From: Psococerastis gibbosa | Lineage: Eukaryota > Arthropoda > Insecta > Psocodea > Psocidae | NCBI GenBank assembly: GCA_963971405.1 | Contig: OZ020488.1 | Coordinates: 3,348,001-3,412,000 of the forward strand | DNA: 64,000 nucleotides | Reading direction: 5' to 3' | Part shown: positions 50,640 to 61,684 of the stretch, piece after piece | Layout of the letters: every line of letters begins with the position of its first letter | Numbering within the stretch: the stretch's first letter is position 1 | Made by a program: the position numbers and the translations under genes | The notes under the pieces: model-generated | Told to the model about the DNA's origin: nothing | What the model saw: the letters and a program-made list of their open reading frames with translations, nothing else | Databases searched by the model: none

Positions 50640-50860
50640 ATGTCACGTCATTCCAATGCCATTTGTCTCTCGACCCTTTCTCCTCCGTTACCCTTCCTGA
50701 AGTCTTGACTAGCGTCATCCACCCCACTCTTTCTCGGTCTCGCCATAGATCTTCCAACTTCTGAATCATTATTTAACACTTTCTTAATCACTCTTTTATA
50801 TCTAGATTCTAGATCCATTCATTCTCTCAACATGACCCAGCCATACGAGTCTCCCTGCTT
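50640..50860 (-). mobile_element. LINE C-terminus (minus)
   Basis: Minus strand: DIKAGRLVWLGHVERMNGSR, then after a shift YKRVIKKVLNNDSEVGRSMA, RPRKSGVDDASQDFRK. WLGHVERMN and the GRPRK-like segment identify an ORF2 tail. Confidence 0.7.
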
Positions 50861-51589
50861 TTATGTCGTTAATAATAATAATTATGACTTCTCGTATAGT
50901 GTCTCCACCGTTCGGAATAGTGACGGATTCAGTTTGGAATCGAGCCGAGGACCGCGGCGAAAGCGGAAATACATTGAAAATACTAGAAGCCAGTGGGGCC
51001 GGACCGGTGCAAACCGAAAAAATCAGCTCGGTTATCGGTTCCAGACTGTCCATTACTGATTCGGAATAGCTGGAATACGAGATAAGTTAATACAAAATTT
51101 ACCACAAATCTGAACCCCTTTCAAGGTCCGCCACGACAAATTACCTATTCCAATAATGTCGCACTAATCCCACAGATGGAGCCCCAGATCAATACTCCAA
51201 CCAATGGAAAAGAAAGAGATTGGATGGCTTTGGATAATTAAAATGTACAAGGCATGCTGTACCTGGGGAGGGGGGGGGGGGTAGGGGGAATTAACGACCT
51301 TGTTTGTCCACAAAGGGGAATGACCCGGTGGGGGGCGGGGGGAGTTACAGAGCTGCTACAGTAACTTGTGAGTAAGGTCCTTAGTAATATAGCTGTGGAC
51401 CCTTGGGGCGGATTTGGTCAGCTTCTTGTGATGGGCAAAAGGATTGGTTATATACAAAAGGGTAGGCTTAACTTAATAGTGTTTGTAATGTAGTTGAGTC
51501 TTAACAAGTTTGGGAACGAGAAGTTTTATTGTATATATCGTAATAAGTATCTAGATGTTAAATATAGGTTAGTCTGTATTCAGTAGCTC
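50861..51589. other. Unassigned stretch
   Basis: Frames on both strands at 50863-51069 (SVWNRAEDRGESGNTLKILE, ASGAGPVQTEKISSVIG on plus) cover a moderately GC-rich patch. No domain or splice pair recognised. G-runs occur at 51270-51283 and 51330-51345. Confidence 0.35.
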
Positions 51590-51785
51590 CAGATTCTCAT
51601 TAATAAACACCTTAATTTAAAAAAAAAAACTTCCTTTGCTTTTACGTACCATATTATGTGCCCCAAAACGGCCAAAAAACGTCTAAGATAATTTCTTCTC
51701 GCAATAGCTCCAACGACTCCCTTTGAATTCACATATTGTGTATTGTAGTCGTTATCAATGTTAACAAACCCCACTAGGTCTAATA
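51590..51785 (-). mobile_element. Fragment of TIR transposon family M (minus)
   Basis: GCCCCAAAACGGCCAAAAAA, CGTCTAAGATAATTTCTTCT, TAGCTCCAACGACTCC, TTTGAATTCACATATTG, GTCGTTATCAATGTTAACAA match 38485-38580 of copy C. Confidence 0.6.
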
Positions 51786-51967
51786 TACTAATAAAAAAGT
51801 TAGTTAAAATAGTTATATATATATAGTTATATATATATAGTTAAAAAATAGTTATACTAATACTATTCTATACCTAGGCTATACTAATAGATAAGTAGGA
51901 AAGAATGTGCGGGTTCAGTCGTACCGGCTCTTTTAAGGGGAAATCGGAATCCCCCACGACACAATTA
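51786..51967. repeat. TATATA-rich short tandem repeats
   Basis: Repeats of TAGTTATATATATA and ATACTAATA at 51780-51890; simple-sequence DNA. Confidence 0.6.
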
Positions 51968-52136
51968 TCGACTTAGATGGCCAGGTGGTAACGTGCTTGC
52001 ACTTGTGCGAGTCTATACACGCCATGCGATCGGTCGTAACTCAAAACGGGTAGTAACCTACAGAGGCGACTGAAGAGGTCAATCGGATACATTCATTAAA
52101 TTGTTTGTATGCGATTAATCTTAAAAAAAAAAAAAG
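51968..52136 (+). repeat. tRNA-derived SINE 2, copy 2
   Basis: GATGGCCAGGTGGTAACGTG (A-box form), TTGTGCGAGTCTATACACGC, CATGCGATCGGTCG, GTAACCTACAGAGGCGACTG, TGTATGCGATTAATC, then an A-run at 52123-52135. About nine in ten positions match 22926-23095. Confidence 0.75.
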
Positions 52137-52865
52137 ATTTTGACTTGAAAGCAGCAAAACGAAAATTATAGGCGCTTATAGGTAACAAATAAAGTTTATA
52201 CAATAGTCGACAATACAAAATTCTGAATAAGCAAACTGTAACAAGCACGAATCTCATTTCAAAAATCATTTTCGAAATGCATTATGAATAATGCAGTTCA
52301 TTTTCCGTAGAAATGTTTCTTTTATTCACAACATTCTTCCGATTCATTCTTTGAGTCATTCAATTCAAATACGGTAGTGGTACGGATGCACAGTAATTGC
52401 GAGGTTTTTATCATTTTGCAGATATGAGACATTTCAATTGTGTGTTTTTCTAGCTATATACTTTTACCTATATATTTTAGAAAATGATGGTCTCATTAGT
52501 TAAATTGCAGAAATGTTGTAAATAGTAAAGCCGTTTAATTTGTATCAATATCATATTGACAATATCAATATCACATTGACAATATGGACAATTAACTTAA
52601 AAAACGCAAAACCTACTGTATATGGTCAGAGACGATTAGGAGCAAACCTCTTCGTTTGTTAGGCAAGTGATATCTCACGCAAGACCGATTTGACATTCTT
52701 TTATAACTACACATGTCAAATAAGTAAGGAAACAAACACCACGCCAAACCACTAATGCGCGGCACCAACTAGATGACGAGGCAAAAGGAAAACCATCATA
52801 GGCAAACACACACACACCGGGATATACAATACAACATATAATATAATGAAAAACCGACTAATTCA
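52137..52865. other. AT-rich stretch, no gene seen
   Basis: A 22-bp direct duplication ATATCAATATCATATTGACA/ATATCAATATCACATTGACA at 52546-52588 and a CA run near 52806. Nothing else recognised. Confidence 0.45.
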
Positions 52866-53905
52866 CCCAGTCCAAATTAATCGTGTCTCTATATAATTAT
52901 CAAGTAATATCTTATGTAAAATGACAGAAACCTCAGCAATCGTCATGACATAATTCAGGTAACGTCAAGACCAAGATCTATTTAACATTCTTTTTGTAAA
53001 CAAAAAATCACAAAAACTTAGAGTTTTAGAAAAACTTGTTATAACAACCCGAATTAGTAAAACCCAAATAATCGTTAAGAAATTAACTTTGTCCAAGAAA
53101 CCCACTTGTGTTAGTATAAAACCCTGCATGAGCGCTTTCGGCAAGAACTGCCTAGATGGCACAAAGTTAATTTCTTAACGATTATTTGGGTTTTACTAAT
53201 TCGGGTTGTTATAACAAGTTTTTCTAAAACTCTAAGTTTTTGTTATTTTTTGTTTATTAAAATGAAATACCACGAAGTCACGAGTAATTTAATTATTTAT
53301 ATTCTTTTTGTAACAACACAAAGTCAAAGTAGTCCAAATTCCTTTTATCTCTGTCAGATTATATAGTAATATCTTATGTAAAATTATAGTAACTACAAAA
53401 AATTTCATCACATAGTTCAGGTCACGTCACGACCCAAGATCTAAAATTTATATAACATTCTTTTGTAACAACACATGTCAAAGTAGTCCAAATTCCTTTT
53501 ATCTCTATCAGATTATATAGTAATATCTTATGTAAAATGACAGTTACTACAGCAATTGTCATGACATAATTCAGGGCACGTCAAGACCCAAGATCAATCT
53601 TAACATTCTTTTGCAACAACTAACAACACATGTCAAAGTAGTCCAAATTCCTTTTATCTCTATCAGATTATATAGTAATATCTTATGTAAAATGACAGTT
53701 ACTACAGCAATTGTCATGACATAATTCAGGGCACGTCAAGACCCAAGATCTATCTTAACATTCTTTTGCAACAACTAACAACACATGTCAAAGTAGTCCA
53801 AATTCATCTTCATCTGTTTAATTAACAAGTTATAAATTTATCTTATGTAAAATGACAGTAACCACAGCAATCGTCATGACATAATTCAGGTCACGTCAAA
53901 TTATA
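52866..53905 (+). repeat. Satellite array, five ~165-bp units
   Basis: Units begin near 52866, 53322, 53480, 53632 and 53784 with AGTCCAAATT, followed by ATATAGTAATATCTTATGTA, AAATGACAG, CAGCAATTGTCATGACATAA, TTCAGG, CACGTCAAGACCCAAGATCT, TAACATTCTTTT, CAACAACAC. Units 3 and 4 are nearly the same, 1, 2 and 5 diverged. Unit 1 is interrupted by the insertion at 53000-53300. The array may exceed five units if diverged edges are counted. Confidence 0.85.
53000..53313. mobile_element. Palindromic insertion in the satellite, 13-bp TSD
   Basis: ATTCTTTTTGTAA stands at 52987-52999 and again at 53301-53313. Removing 53000-53312 restores the satellite reading (TAACATTCTTTTTGTAA then CAACAC..AGTCAAAGTAGTCC). 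The insert has 96-bp arms, 52997-53092 against 53161-53256, with one mismatch seen, and a 68-nt spacer. A diverged relative of one arm (ATTTGGCTTTTACTAAC, AATAACAAGGTTTTAATA) lies at 57960-58015. A foldback DNA element is likely. Recombination between array units that share the 13-mer is the alternative. Confidence 0.8.
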
Positions 53906-54599
53906 ATGACCAAGTCGAAGAGAGAAAACGCTGCGTCTTGAAATGAAACTTGAAAATGCATATTATAATTTCCTTATGTAATGTTGCAAGCAAAGTAATA
54001 GAAACAGATCCGACCGTCAGTGACAGAGATAGTGTGTTACACCTGCAGCTCTGCGGTAGAATATTACAGAATTAAGTTTTCACCTTTGCAGCTGACCTGA
54101 TTTTAAAATGTTACAGTGCCTGACTCAGCCATTTATATTATCTTTTTTTAGACATTATCTTTTTTGTGCAGTGTGTCTTCCGGGTTTTCGTTAATTTTAA
54201 AAGATTTTCATAATCAGAAATGATAACCCTTTTTATCTTTTGAGGAATTTTCAGAATAATTATTAAGAGACAAAGACACCCCACTGGACGCGTTTTGTAC
54301 CTAAAATTTGTCATAATATTTAGATCATGAGCAATAGATGTGCATAGTAGGCCTATAGAAGTAGAGGAAATGTTGTTCATAACACCGCTTGACCCCAGTA
54401 TTTGAAGTGAAGTTGACCTAATATAGCCAACTTTGAATTTTTCACGCCTTCCAAAGCTGTTGCCAAACATATAAATTTGTTCTATAATAAAAAAGTAAGT
54501 TCGTCAAATAAGCAGATTCAGGTAGTTATGTCACTGTCAGAACAGAAAGCTTTTCCAATGTCTTTAAGTGATTTTGGGGACATTTTTTGCTGATCTTAG
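53906..54599. other. Unassigned stretch
   Basis: AT-rich; a 110-codon minus frame (54138-54470) shows no known domain and no splice context. Confidence 0.4.
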
Positions 54600-54720
54600 T
54601 TGATTTGGAAGGTTTCGGAGTGTATAGTGTTGGATGCGATCGCTCACTTTTGGCTGCGCTGGCGTTATACAAGATCTCCCCGCTGCCTTGTATTAATTAT
54701 AGGTTTGGGTGTCTCTATTT
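54600..54720 (+). repeat. SINE 3 body fragment
   Basis: GTATAGTGTTGGATGCGATC, GCTCACTTTTGGCTGCGC, AGATCTCCCCGCTGCCTTG, TTATAGGTTTGGG parallel 30515-30595. The tRNA-like head is missing. Confidence 0.55.
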
Positions 54721-54997
54721 TGTTTGACTACATACCATAATTTAGAGGAAAATTTCTTATACTTTAGAGTTTATGGCATCGCAATTATGGCACTATGATA
54801 TTTATATGATATTTTATGAGAAATTGCACCAAGTCAACCCCTACCAATACTGTGGCTAAATAGTATTATTAGTGGCGGTCAAAGACAACATATCATAATA
54901 CAGAGGAACATTTCTACTACGTTATGGCATCTCAGTTAAGGCAATACGATCGGTATTTTATGAGAAATTTGACTTCGCACTAAAAAAACGTCTTGTA
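54721..54997. other. Diverged tandem pair
   Basis: ACATACCATAATTTAGAGGA (54730) and ACATATCATAATACAGAGGA (54888), each followed by AATTTCTNNTAC.., TTATGGCATC.. and ATTTTATGAGAAATT: two units of about 158 bp. Confidence 0.5.
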
Positions 54998-55215
54998 TAG
55001 TGGAAGTGGTACAGACTCCGACTTTCACTCGAAAGGTTGTTGGTTCGAGTCCCACACTTGCTACATTTTCCATGCTTCGGAAGGCATGTAAAGCAGGTGG
55101 TCCGGGCCTTCCTAGTTGAGTGTAAGAGAGGGCTTTTACTTTATAGCCCTAACATCGTTAGGCTGGCTGTGTAATAAATCAAAAAGTCAATATTTATTTA
55201 TTTATTTAACAAATG
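54998..55215 (+). repeat. tRNA-derived SINE 1, best copy (g)
   Basis: The tRNA-like head GTGGAAGTGGTACAGACTCC and the B box GGTTCGAGTCCCAC (55042-55055), then CATGCTTCGGAAGGCATGTA, AAGCAGGTGGTCCGGGCCTT, CCTAGTTGAGTGTAAGAGAG, TTATAGCCCTAACATCG, and the tail ATATTTATTTATTTATTTA. About 215 bp, full length. Confidence 0.8.
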
Positions 55216-55857
55216 TCTGCCAATACAGGACTAATCCAGTATTGTATTACCGTGTAACCACCCCAAGAAATCATCTTTAAAAGAATTTATCCTAAGAATT
55301 TCACGCATTTTAGCCACAGGCCTCTAGACGACGTCGTTAAGCTGTTCAATTTAATTTTCCTCTCTATAAATAATGAAATTAATTTTTATAAACTTTCACT
55401 TTTAGCTTTTAGAAGGGAAAACGTTGACTGGCGAAGATTAGTGTCTACGATAAAAACTGAAAGCTGATGAGATGCCATAAAAAATTACAACAGGAGCTCA
55501 CTAATTGGAAAAAACGCGCGCAAACTAGTTATTATATAACAGGAGCTTGAGACAAGAATTTTAATTTTATGCCAGAGTTTAGCATTTTTATGTTTTTTTA
55601 TATTATAATTTTTTGTAACCGTTTCATTTGCTCATCAAAATTATTGTTGGTTCGTTTAGTAAAGATAGGTATGAAATTTTTTGCCGTATATATTACGGCT
55701 TCATGCTTGGACGTCGGTTTTCCTGGGTAGCTTTTTTACGTTAGGTCAGGTTTATGTCTGTTTTAATATATTAGGGGCGATAAAGACTCGACTAAGATGT
55801 ACTGCAGACTCGTATCCGAACATGGTTAAGTCACGATTACACTAGTCTTGTTAAATT
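55216..55857. other. AT-rich stretch, no gene seen
   Basis: No recognised repeat, exon or RNA gene. Confidence 0.45.
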
Positions 55858-55965
55858 GTATCAATGGTAAGCACGTGTCAGCTTGCCCATTACCGCGTGT
55901 ATCTGGTGTCGGTTAACATCCAGGGGAGTATCAATTTGCCAACGGCCACATACGGCAAAATATAC
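55858..55965 (-). repeat. Repeat family S (minus)
   Basis: TCAATGGTAAGCACGTGTCA, GCTTGCCCATTACCGCGTGT, TCTGGTGTCGGTTAACATCC, TTTGCCAACGGCCAC: mirror order of 3590-3690. Confidence 0.5.
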
Positions 55966-55989
55966 AAGAACACTATCCCTATCGATGAC

Positions 55990-56134
55990 CAGAAATTGGG
56001 GGGGGGGTCCATCTGACGTTACCGGAGGTGAGATAACCTCAGTATATTTAAAACTCCATCTATCTAGCATACGCTGCAATATTTCGGGGGGATCTGGACC
56101 CCCTGGACACCCCCCCCTCTTGCTACGGCCTTGA
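55990..56134 (-). mobile_element. hAT-like MITE family K, copy 2
   Basis: Read in reverse it begins CAAGGCCGTAGCAAGAGGGG, then GGGGGTCCAGATCC, GAAATATTGCAGCG, CTAGATAGATGGAGTTTTAA, ATATACTGAGGTTATCTCAC, CTCCGG. This is copy 1 at 62048-62205 with minor changes, but the far TIR is missing. It lies inside a family S repeat, whose parts are on both sides (55858-55965 and 56140-56215). Confidence 0.65.
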
Positions 56135-56264
56135 TCGATAATGTGCGAAACGTTCCTTGAGGTCGTTGGCAGGACTAGGCTCACTGGGCCACTTACAGTA
56201 AGTAGGCCTCAGCCCTTCTGAGAACAATAATAAAAATAAAACTGTAGGTACAATATTACGTTAC

Positions 56265-56340
56265 ATACTATATGAGACCTGGATTCGAACCAAACTCACC
56301 CGATTGATAGATGATCACACTACCCCTGGACCAAGGAAGG
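56265..56340 (-). repeat. tRNA-like sequence, SINE head or tRNA pseudogene
   Basis: Minus strand: TTGGTCCAGGGGTAGTGTGA fits an A box, GTTTGGTTCGAATCCAGG a T arm with GGTTCGAATCC as B box. The acceptor stem does not close and the anticodon arm is imperfect, so I do not call a tRNA gene. Confidence 0.5.
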
Positions 56341-59300
56341 TCAGGTCGCTCTCACAACTTTTTCATATTCTGTTAAGTCAATTTACCTTGATTTAGGTTC
56401 ATTTTTTATCATTTAAAGTTACTCCAGAATAAGTTATTCTTATACGTTGGTGATAGTTCCAATAATACATTTCGCCCAATTATGCAGCACTTAATCTTCC
56501 CAATGCTTTAGTTTTTTTTAGAAAATAGACTTTAAGTGGCACTTAAACGAAGAGACGCTTTCGAAAAGGTCAAAATTAAAGAATAAACGCTCCAAGAAGC
56601 AATAAAATAGGTTTACTGCCGGGCACTACCATTTACAATATAGTCATTCAGAGGCATTGAGTTTAAGCGAAATGTACAGCTTCAATCTCCATTAATTTAG
56701 TGGCGCTTTTCAGGCTTATATTGGCCTAATCATTTTTAAGGGCTTTCTAGCATACGTATTTTCCAAACAATAGACTATTTGACAATTTTTTGAAACCGCT
56801 ATTTTACAATGCATAGTCGATTTATTTAATAGGCCTGCCCCTTAAAATTATTTTAAATTATTTTTTCCTAACAAAACATTATTTAGTAGGGGATAAAAAT
56901 ATTTTTCGCATCAATTGAAGTTTGATAGTTGAAAAGCGGGTCACGTGACTGCATAATGTGACGTCATTTGTGATGCCACGGAGTAGGAGAGTGTTAGTGT
57001 TAGTATTGTATACCGTACATGTCAATATGTATTAATATTACTAATCTATAATCTACATATTTTATATTTCATTTATTGTTACCACCGTCAAGTATAGCCA
57101 ATTGAGTGGAAGTAACCTGGGTACGGGCCTGGTGTAGACAGTCCTATTATCGAATACGTATTTTCCAAACAATTGTCATGCATGTATTAGTCCCATCGTT
57201 AAAAAGCACATTGTCCATTTTATAACGAAGGTGGGTGGGTTTTAATTATACCAGACATTTTATAACCAGTGGCGTCAATGTTTATTTACCCAAATCCCCT
57301 TAATTTTGGCAGTTAAACAATGACCGCCACTGTTTGCGTTTCGCATCTGGCGGACAAACGTTATTAATGTCACTTCAATCAAATCTCTTCATTGCTTCAA
57401 AATAGCTGACACGTATCAGCTTGCGTGGCAGCGTATGAGCCAATTTTCCAGATAACATATGAGGTTTCTACATAAAAATGGGTCTATCTCCATTTTTTTC
57501 GAATGTGAGTTTTTGATTGGATTGGATTCTTTGTTCATGTTTATATAGACCTATCGAAAAACATAACAATTTGGCGCCAAAAAGGTTTTCTCCTATGTTA
57601 AATGCTTCTCTAAGGTTAGACTCATTTTTAAGAAAAATTATCTCCATCCTTAAAAAAACGTGCTAGCTCCAACTCAGCCAATCAAAGATTTGCTGCAAAC
57701 CAATCGATAGATTGCGAAAAGAGAAGATGACTCAATGTACTGTGTATACTACACCATATTTTCAGTTTTAATAGTATATTCATCTCTAGATATACATGAT
57801 CACCAATATGCCAAAATTTTCTTAGTTTGGAATTTGTCTAGGAAATAAACCAAACACTAAGCCAAGATTTTTGCATATCAAACTCTAAACCTTAGAGTCT
57901 AAACCAAGCTCATCGAAATAAAAATTTTACTAATTTTGCTGACAAGTTAATTTTTTCACACTTATTTGGCTTTTACTAACACTAGTTAATTAATAACAAG
58001 GTTTTAATAAAACACTGATTTATTGTTTGTTAATATTAATTAATTAATTAATATATTCACTATAGTAAATATAGTATTCGTGACAACAAGTTGTGCGAAC
58101 TTCGGTTTCATTATAATGTTTTTTTATAATGTTTCGCCATAATAAATTTAATTATTAATGAGTCCGTTACTAATCAAGTGTAATTACTTTGGTGGGTTCA
58201 CATTGTACAATACATTAAGGCCAAACCGGAGGGGGTCACGTGACTGGCCTGGAAATGTCTTTGCAGGGGGTTCGTAATATATGTTTTAAACCGCAGGGGT
58301 ATAATAAAAATCGATAGAAGGGTATAGTATACGCGTAGACATGCTTACACTATTGACTGAACCAAAAATTACAATTACATTAGGTCTAAAATTTGTGCAT
58401 GAAGCAATTAAAAACATACCTTTTAGAACATTTTTACGTGCCCCACAGGGAAGAAAAACCTCCAACTTTTGTAATGAAATGCACTTCAGTGAGAAGCTCA
58501 ACACTTAATTAGACAGTAAAGCGCCAGAAATAGGTAAAACTGCAATTATTTGAAATAATACAAGTCAAATGCGGAACAGGTACATGACGCGGGGCTTTTT
58601 TTATAAAATGGATATTCAACCATCTCGTGGCTGGAGACCGTTATCAATATGGCTGCTAGTGTAGCCTGCACAAGCTAAGTACAGAGTTTTTGACCGGCTC
58701 CAGGTATCCGCTTTGTTATGCTGCAATGTGTAAGACATCGATATTTTCTGCATTGGTACTTATTTCTGATAGTTGGCTTATGGTTAACGGGTGCCTCGTA
58801 AGGCATATTATGACTCCTGCCGCCCCAGTTCTATTATATTTCTATGTATTCAACACTCAACGTTCAAGGTCACAACTCTCCGGCTTGACCTTTAAAGTTT
58901 AGGCGAATGCTTATTCTATAATCATGTATAACTGTATAATGTATAACATGTATAATGTATGATCGATAGTGCTTGTGGAATTAGATTTCTACACCCGAAA
59001 GGTTTTTCTCCCATTCGCTATCTCTCTAAAGTAACAATGTACGGGTATATGGCACACCAATAAGTCTGGTGATAATGCATACTAGACGACATTATTGCTG
59101 TAAAGATAGAAATAATGACCATCTCAATCATTCAGAAAACAGTATAAAAGAAGAAGTGCTGATCCAGTGCTGAACCTTTTTGACCTTTTCTTTGAATAAC
59201 GGTTCAAATATAACAATGCGCCTATCGTTTATTGTAATCTTCTTATTTCCGATTCCCGTATTCTCTGAAAAGAATATTATTTTCTTTCTATAAAGTCTAG

Positions 59301-59704
59301 TAAGAATATTAAAAGACTATTCTCTCCGTCTGAGTTTTTGCATTGAATAAGACAGTTATTGATGACATTTGAGAAACTCGGTCATATTACTTTTTTTGTT
59401 TTCTATTCAAAAAGGATTTTTTTTTCTGTAATAATACAGATTTCTTGTTACCTTCTTTCTCTCTGGACTATAGATAGACAACAGTAGTTATTTAAAGCTA
59501 TTTGTACTGGTCACTAAGGTATTGGCATTAATTGTGGAAACATAGTGCTTCCTGTTGGAAATATTGACTTGAAACAACATGCACTCGGAGCCATTTGATC
59601 CCAGTACATGTGTTGAGGAACAAAAACATCGTCTTCTGCGTGTAATAATCCAAGGTAAGATAAAATGACTGGGGCAGAAGAACATCCTGATTGAAAAAAC
59701 TTTT
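56341..59704. other. Long AT-rich stretch, few features
   Basis: Contains a scrap of the 44875 LINE 3' end (57690-57720, CTGCAAACCAATCGATAGAT), an arm-like relative of the 53000 palindrome (57960-58015) and an ATTA run at 58029-58045. The pair ACGTATTTTCCAAACAAT occurs at 56754 and 57155. No exon with both splice sites was found. Confidence 0.4.
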
Positions 59705-59975
59705 TTTTTTTAATTACACCATAGCACTATGCTTCCTCCATCAGCTTTCTTGGAGCCCAATACAACACATAATCTGGTGAACCTCTGCTACTGACAAGAG
59801 CCTGGCACGTCTTAAGATGATTTCCGTCCATCTCTTCGCGGGTGTCGCATAAAGGGCAGAAAGGCTCCGCTGCTACACCTTTACGGTGGAGATGTTTCTG
59901 AAGGTAGTCATGACCCGTAGTTAACCTAAATTGAAAAAACCTAGGGCAAGTTGAAATACAACGGTACGACTTCCC
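59705..59975 (-). mobile_element. LINE 3' end (minus): RNase H tail, relative of LINE I1
   Basis: Minus frame: RLTTGHDYLQKHLHRKGVAA, EPFCPLCDTREEMDGNHLKT, CQALVSSRGSPDYVLYWAPR, KLMEEA and stop. It parallels FRLATGHDLLQKHLHR, CPLC..H..C and YWAARRxMAE of 9925-10525, though it lacks the TGVG end. The T-run at 59700-59710 is its poly-A tail. This part of the frame is intact. Confidence 0.8.
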
Positions 59976-60067
59976 TTTTCAAAGCAGCAGCCTCCATGGT
60001 CTAATTACCATGATGATTGTCAATCTGCGACAGAAGAGACATTTAAAGATGAAGAAGTCAGTGTGTA

Positions 60068-60250
60068 TCTTCTCTTCTTCAAGTTACAGCCGGCTGACTG
60101 GTTGGCAGCAACGATGCCTCCACTCCCCTCGATCATGGCAAGCCCTCTTCAGCTATTGTATCATTGTCACTTGTAGCCGGTATGTGTTGACGTATACCAG
60201 CAGTTTACAAATGGCCAGAATTCACAAAATAAAATACCAATAATGTCCAA
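60068..60250 (-). repeat. (CTT)n-headed retroposon tail followed by family S
   Basis: TCTTCTTCAAGTTACAGCCG, GCTGACTGGTTGGCAGCAAC, CCCCTCGATCATGGCAAGCC, CTCTTCAG (as at 11790-11880), then TCACTTGTAGCCGG, TGTGTTGACGTATACCAGC, AAATGGCCAG (family S, minus). The two always meet at CTCTTCAG.., so they may form one retroposon. Confidence 0.55.
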
Positions 60251-60570
60251 AAAACGATGGGAACATTGGCACGGTAAGTGCACCTCCGTCCTTAAAGCCC
60301 TTCATAACAATGTACATATGCCTCAATAAGCAAAGAACAGGCGTCAAACTAGCAGTGGAACATCTACGGTATACGCTGGCCTCTGCCGCCTTCGTACACA
60401 CTGGAAGGTGGAACACCTGCTTGGCTATAACGAAAGGGTCACACCTCTCGTCATTGCGTACCTCAAGTCAACTCAACTACTCAGAAAACTCGGATGGAAA
60501 GCCTGTGGTTGACAACGACATGAGTGTAGACGCCGAGAAGGGCAATACCTATTTTTTTTGTTTTTTAAAG
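60251..60570 (+). other. Possible LINE-derived coding patch
   Basis: GC-richer than its surroundings. One frame reads WKVEHLLGYNERVTPLVIAY, LKSTQLLRKLGWKACG, which looks protein-like, another frame is open for 88 codons (60310-60576). I cannot place either in a family. A RNase H/RT connecting part of a LINE is a guess. Confidence 0.25.
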
Positions 60571-60578
60571 AAATAGGG

Positions 60579-61000
60579 CAGAGGCGGACGCAGCGACCCC
60601 CCCCCCCCCTTTGGAAGGCAGTTATATTCTTTGCCTCTAAAATCCAAGTGTTAACTGCACTCAAAATGCGTAAAATCCCACTATTTCAGCCCTATTTTTC
60701 AATTTTTTTTCCCGGGGGAGAACCCCGGGCCCCCATTGTGCACAATTTTATTAATTCCCTGTAATAAAGAAACCTTATTGCTCCCCATCATATCCTCCGA
60801 ACGCTCTGGCTCATGCGCAAAGAACACTAAGGTCATTAATGTAAAAGCAGCGTACGTCCATGAGAACGGCTTTCCCAATTTTATACACTTTTATGATAAT
60901 GGGAAGAGGGGTGCCAAATTATACACCGCCCCCTTCGAAAGCCTATCGTGACGCTACTGACAAGTGCCTCCCCCTTTTATGAGGTCTGGGACCGCCTCTG
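60579..61000. mobile_element. hAT-like element family P with near-perfect 8-bp TSD
   Basis: Flanks AAATAGGG (60571-60578) and AATTAGGG (61001-61008) differ at one base. The ends CAGAGGCGGACGCAG and, in reverse, CAGAGGCGGTCCCAG match at 12 of 15 positions. The interior AAAATGCGTAAAATCCC and TCAATTTTTTTT is shared with 37383-37665. It contains a family R piece (60800-60959), so it is composite. Confidence 0.75.
60800..60959 (-). mobile_element. hAT-like family R, copy 2 (minus)
   Basis: In reverse: CAGTAGCGTCACGATAGGCT, TTCGAAGGGGGC, GGGAAAGCCGTTCTCATGGA, CGTACGCTGCTTTTA, parallel to 22387-22530. It lies inside the family P element. Confidence 0.6.
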
Positions 61001-61008
61001 AATTAGGG

Positions 61009-61684
61009 TTCATCCAACTTTGTCCCAAAAGGACTAAAAAGAACATGATCATTGCATCAATGAGGAAGTAGTCTGAAACTTTCAAGATAATAATAACAAC
61101 CTATCTGTTGCAGCCATTGCACCTCATAGCCCAGTGATTCAAACTTCCATTAATTGCCAGGAAATCAATTCACTTGACTGAATACAGATACTAGCTCTCT
61201 CCATTAGAGACAGCTTAAAATTAAGAAACTTGGTGCTGACTTTGAAAATCTATATCTTGTCAGGTGCTGCTGGTGGAAAAGTTTGATTTCTCATTAGATG
61301 CTTACGGGTGCATCTTTAATGCATTTTCCATCAGTGGGAAAACTTTGTCTTTCTTAACTTTACAATTGACTAGTTTCTCCTGTTAGGTATTGGTTTTCCA
61401 AGTGACTGAGCAATGATGTAATTCTTGAATTTGATAGTTTCTTTCGTTTGGAAATGTTTACAGTTGCATTTTTCTTGACCTATAGATTTTAGTTTGGATT
61501 GTATGCTTCAGTCCAGGCCATGTCTTGGAGCTTCTACGCTTTGATTTTGTTTATATTTGTATACTATATTGCACCCAACCCTACAACTTAAGTAACAAGT
61601 GACATTAGACACGATATGGCTGCCATTGTTGCCATTGGTTTGGAAAAAGTGAGGTTCAAGTAGAAGTTTTAAACTAGTATACTC
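61009..61684. other. Unassigned stretch
   Basis: No recognised repeat, exon or RNA gene. Confidence 0.45.

Noticed and set aside
52866-53905. CRISPR array
   Set aside because: The repeated unit is about 165 bp with no alternation of short repeats and unique spacers, and the setting is eukaryotic. It is a satellite.
56265-56340. tRNA gene on minus
   Set aside because: The T arm and boxes fit but no 7-bp acceptor stem and no clean anticodon arm can be formed.
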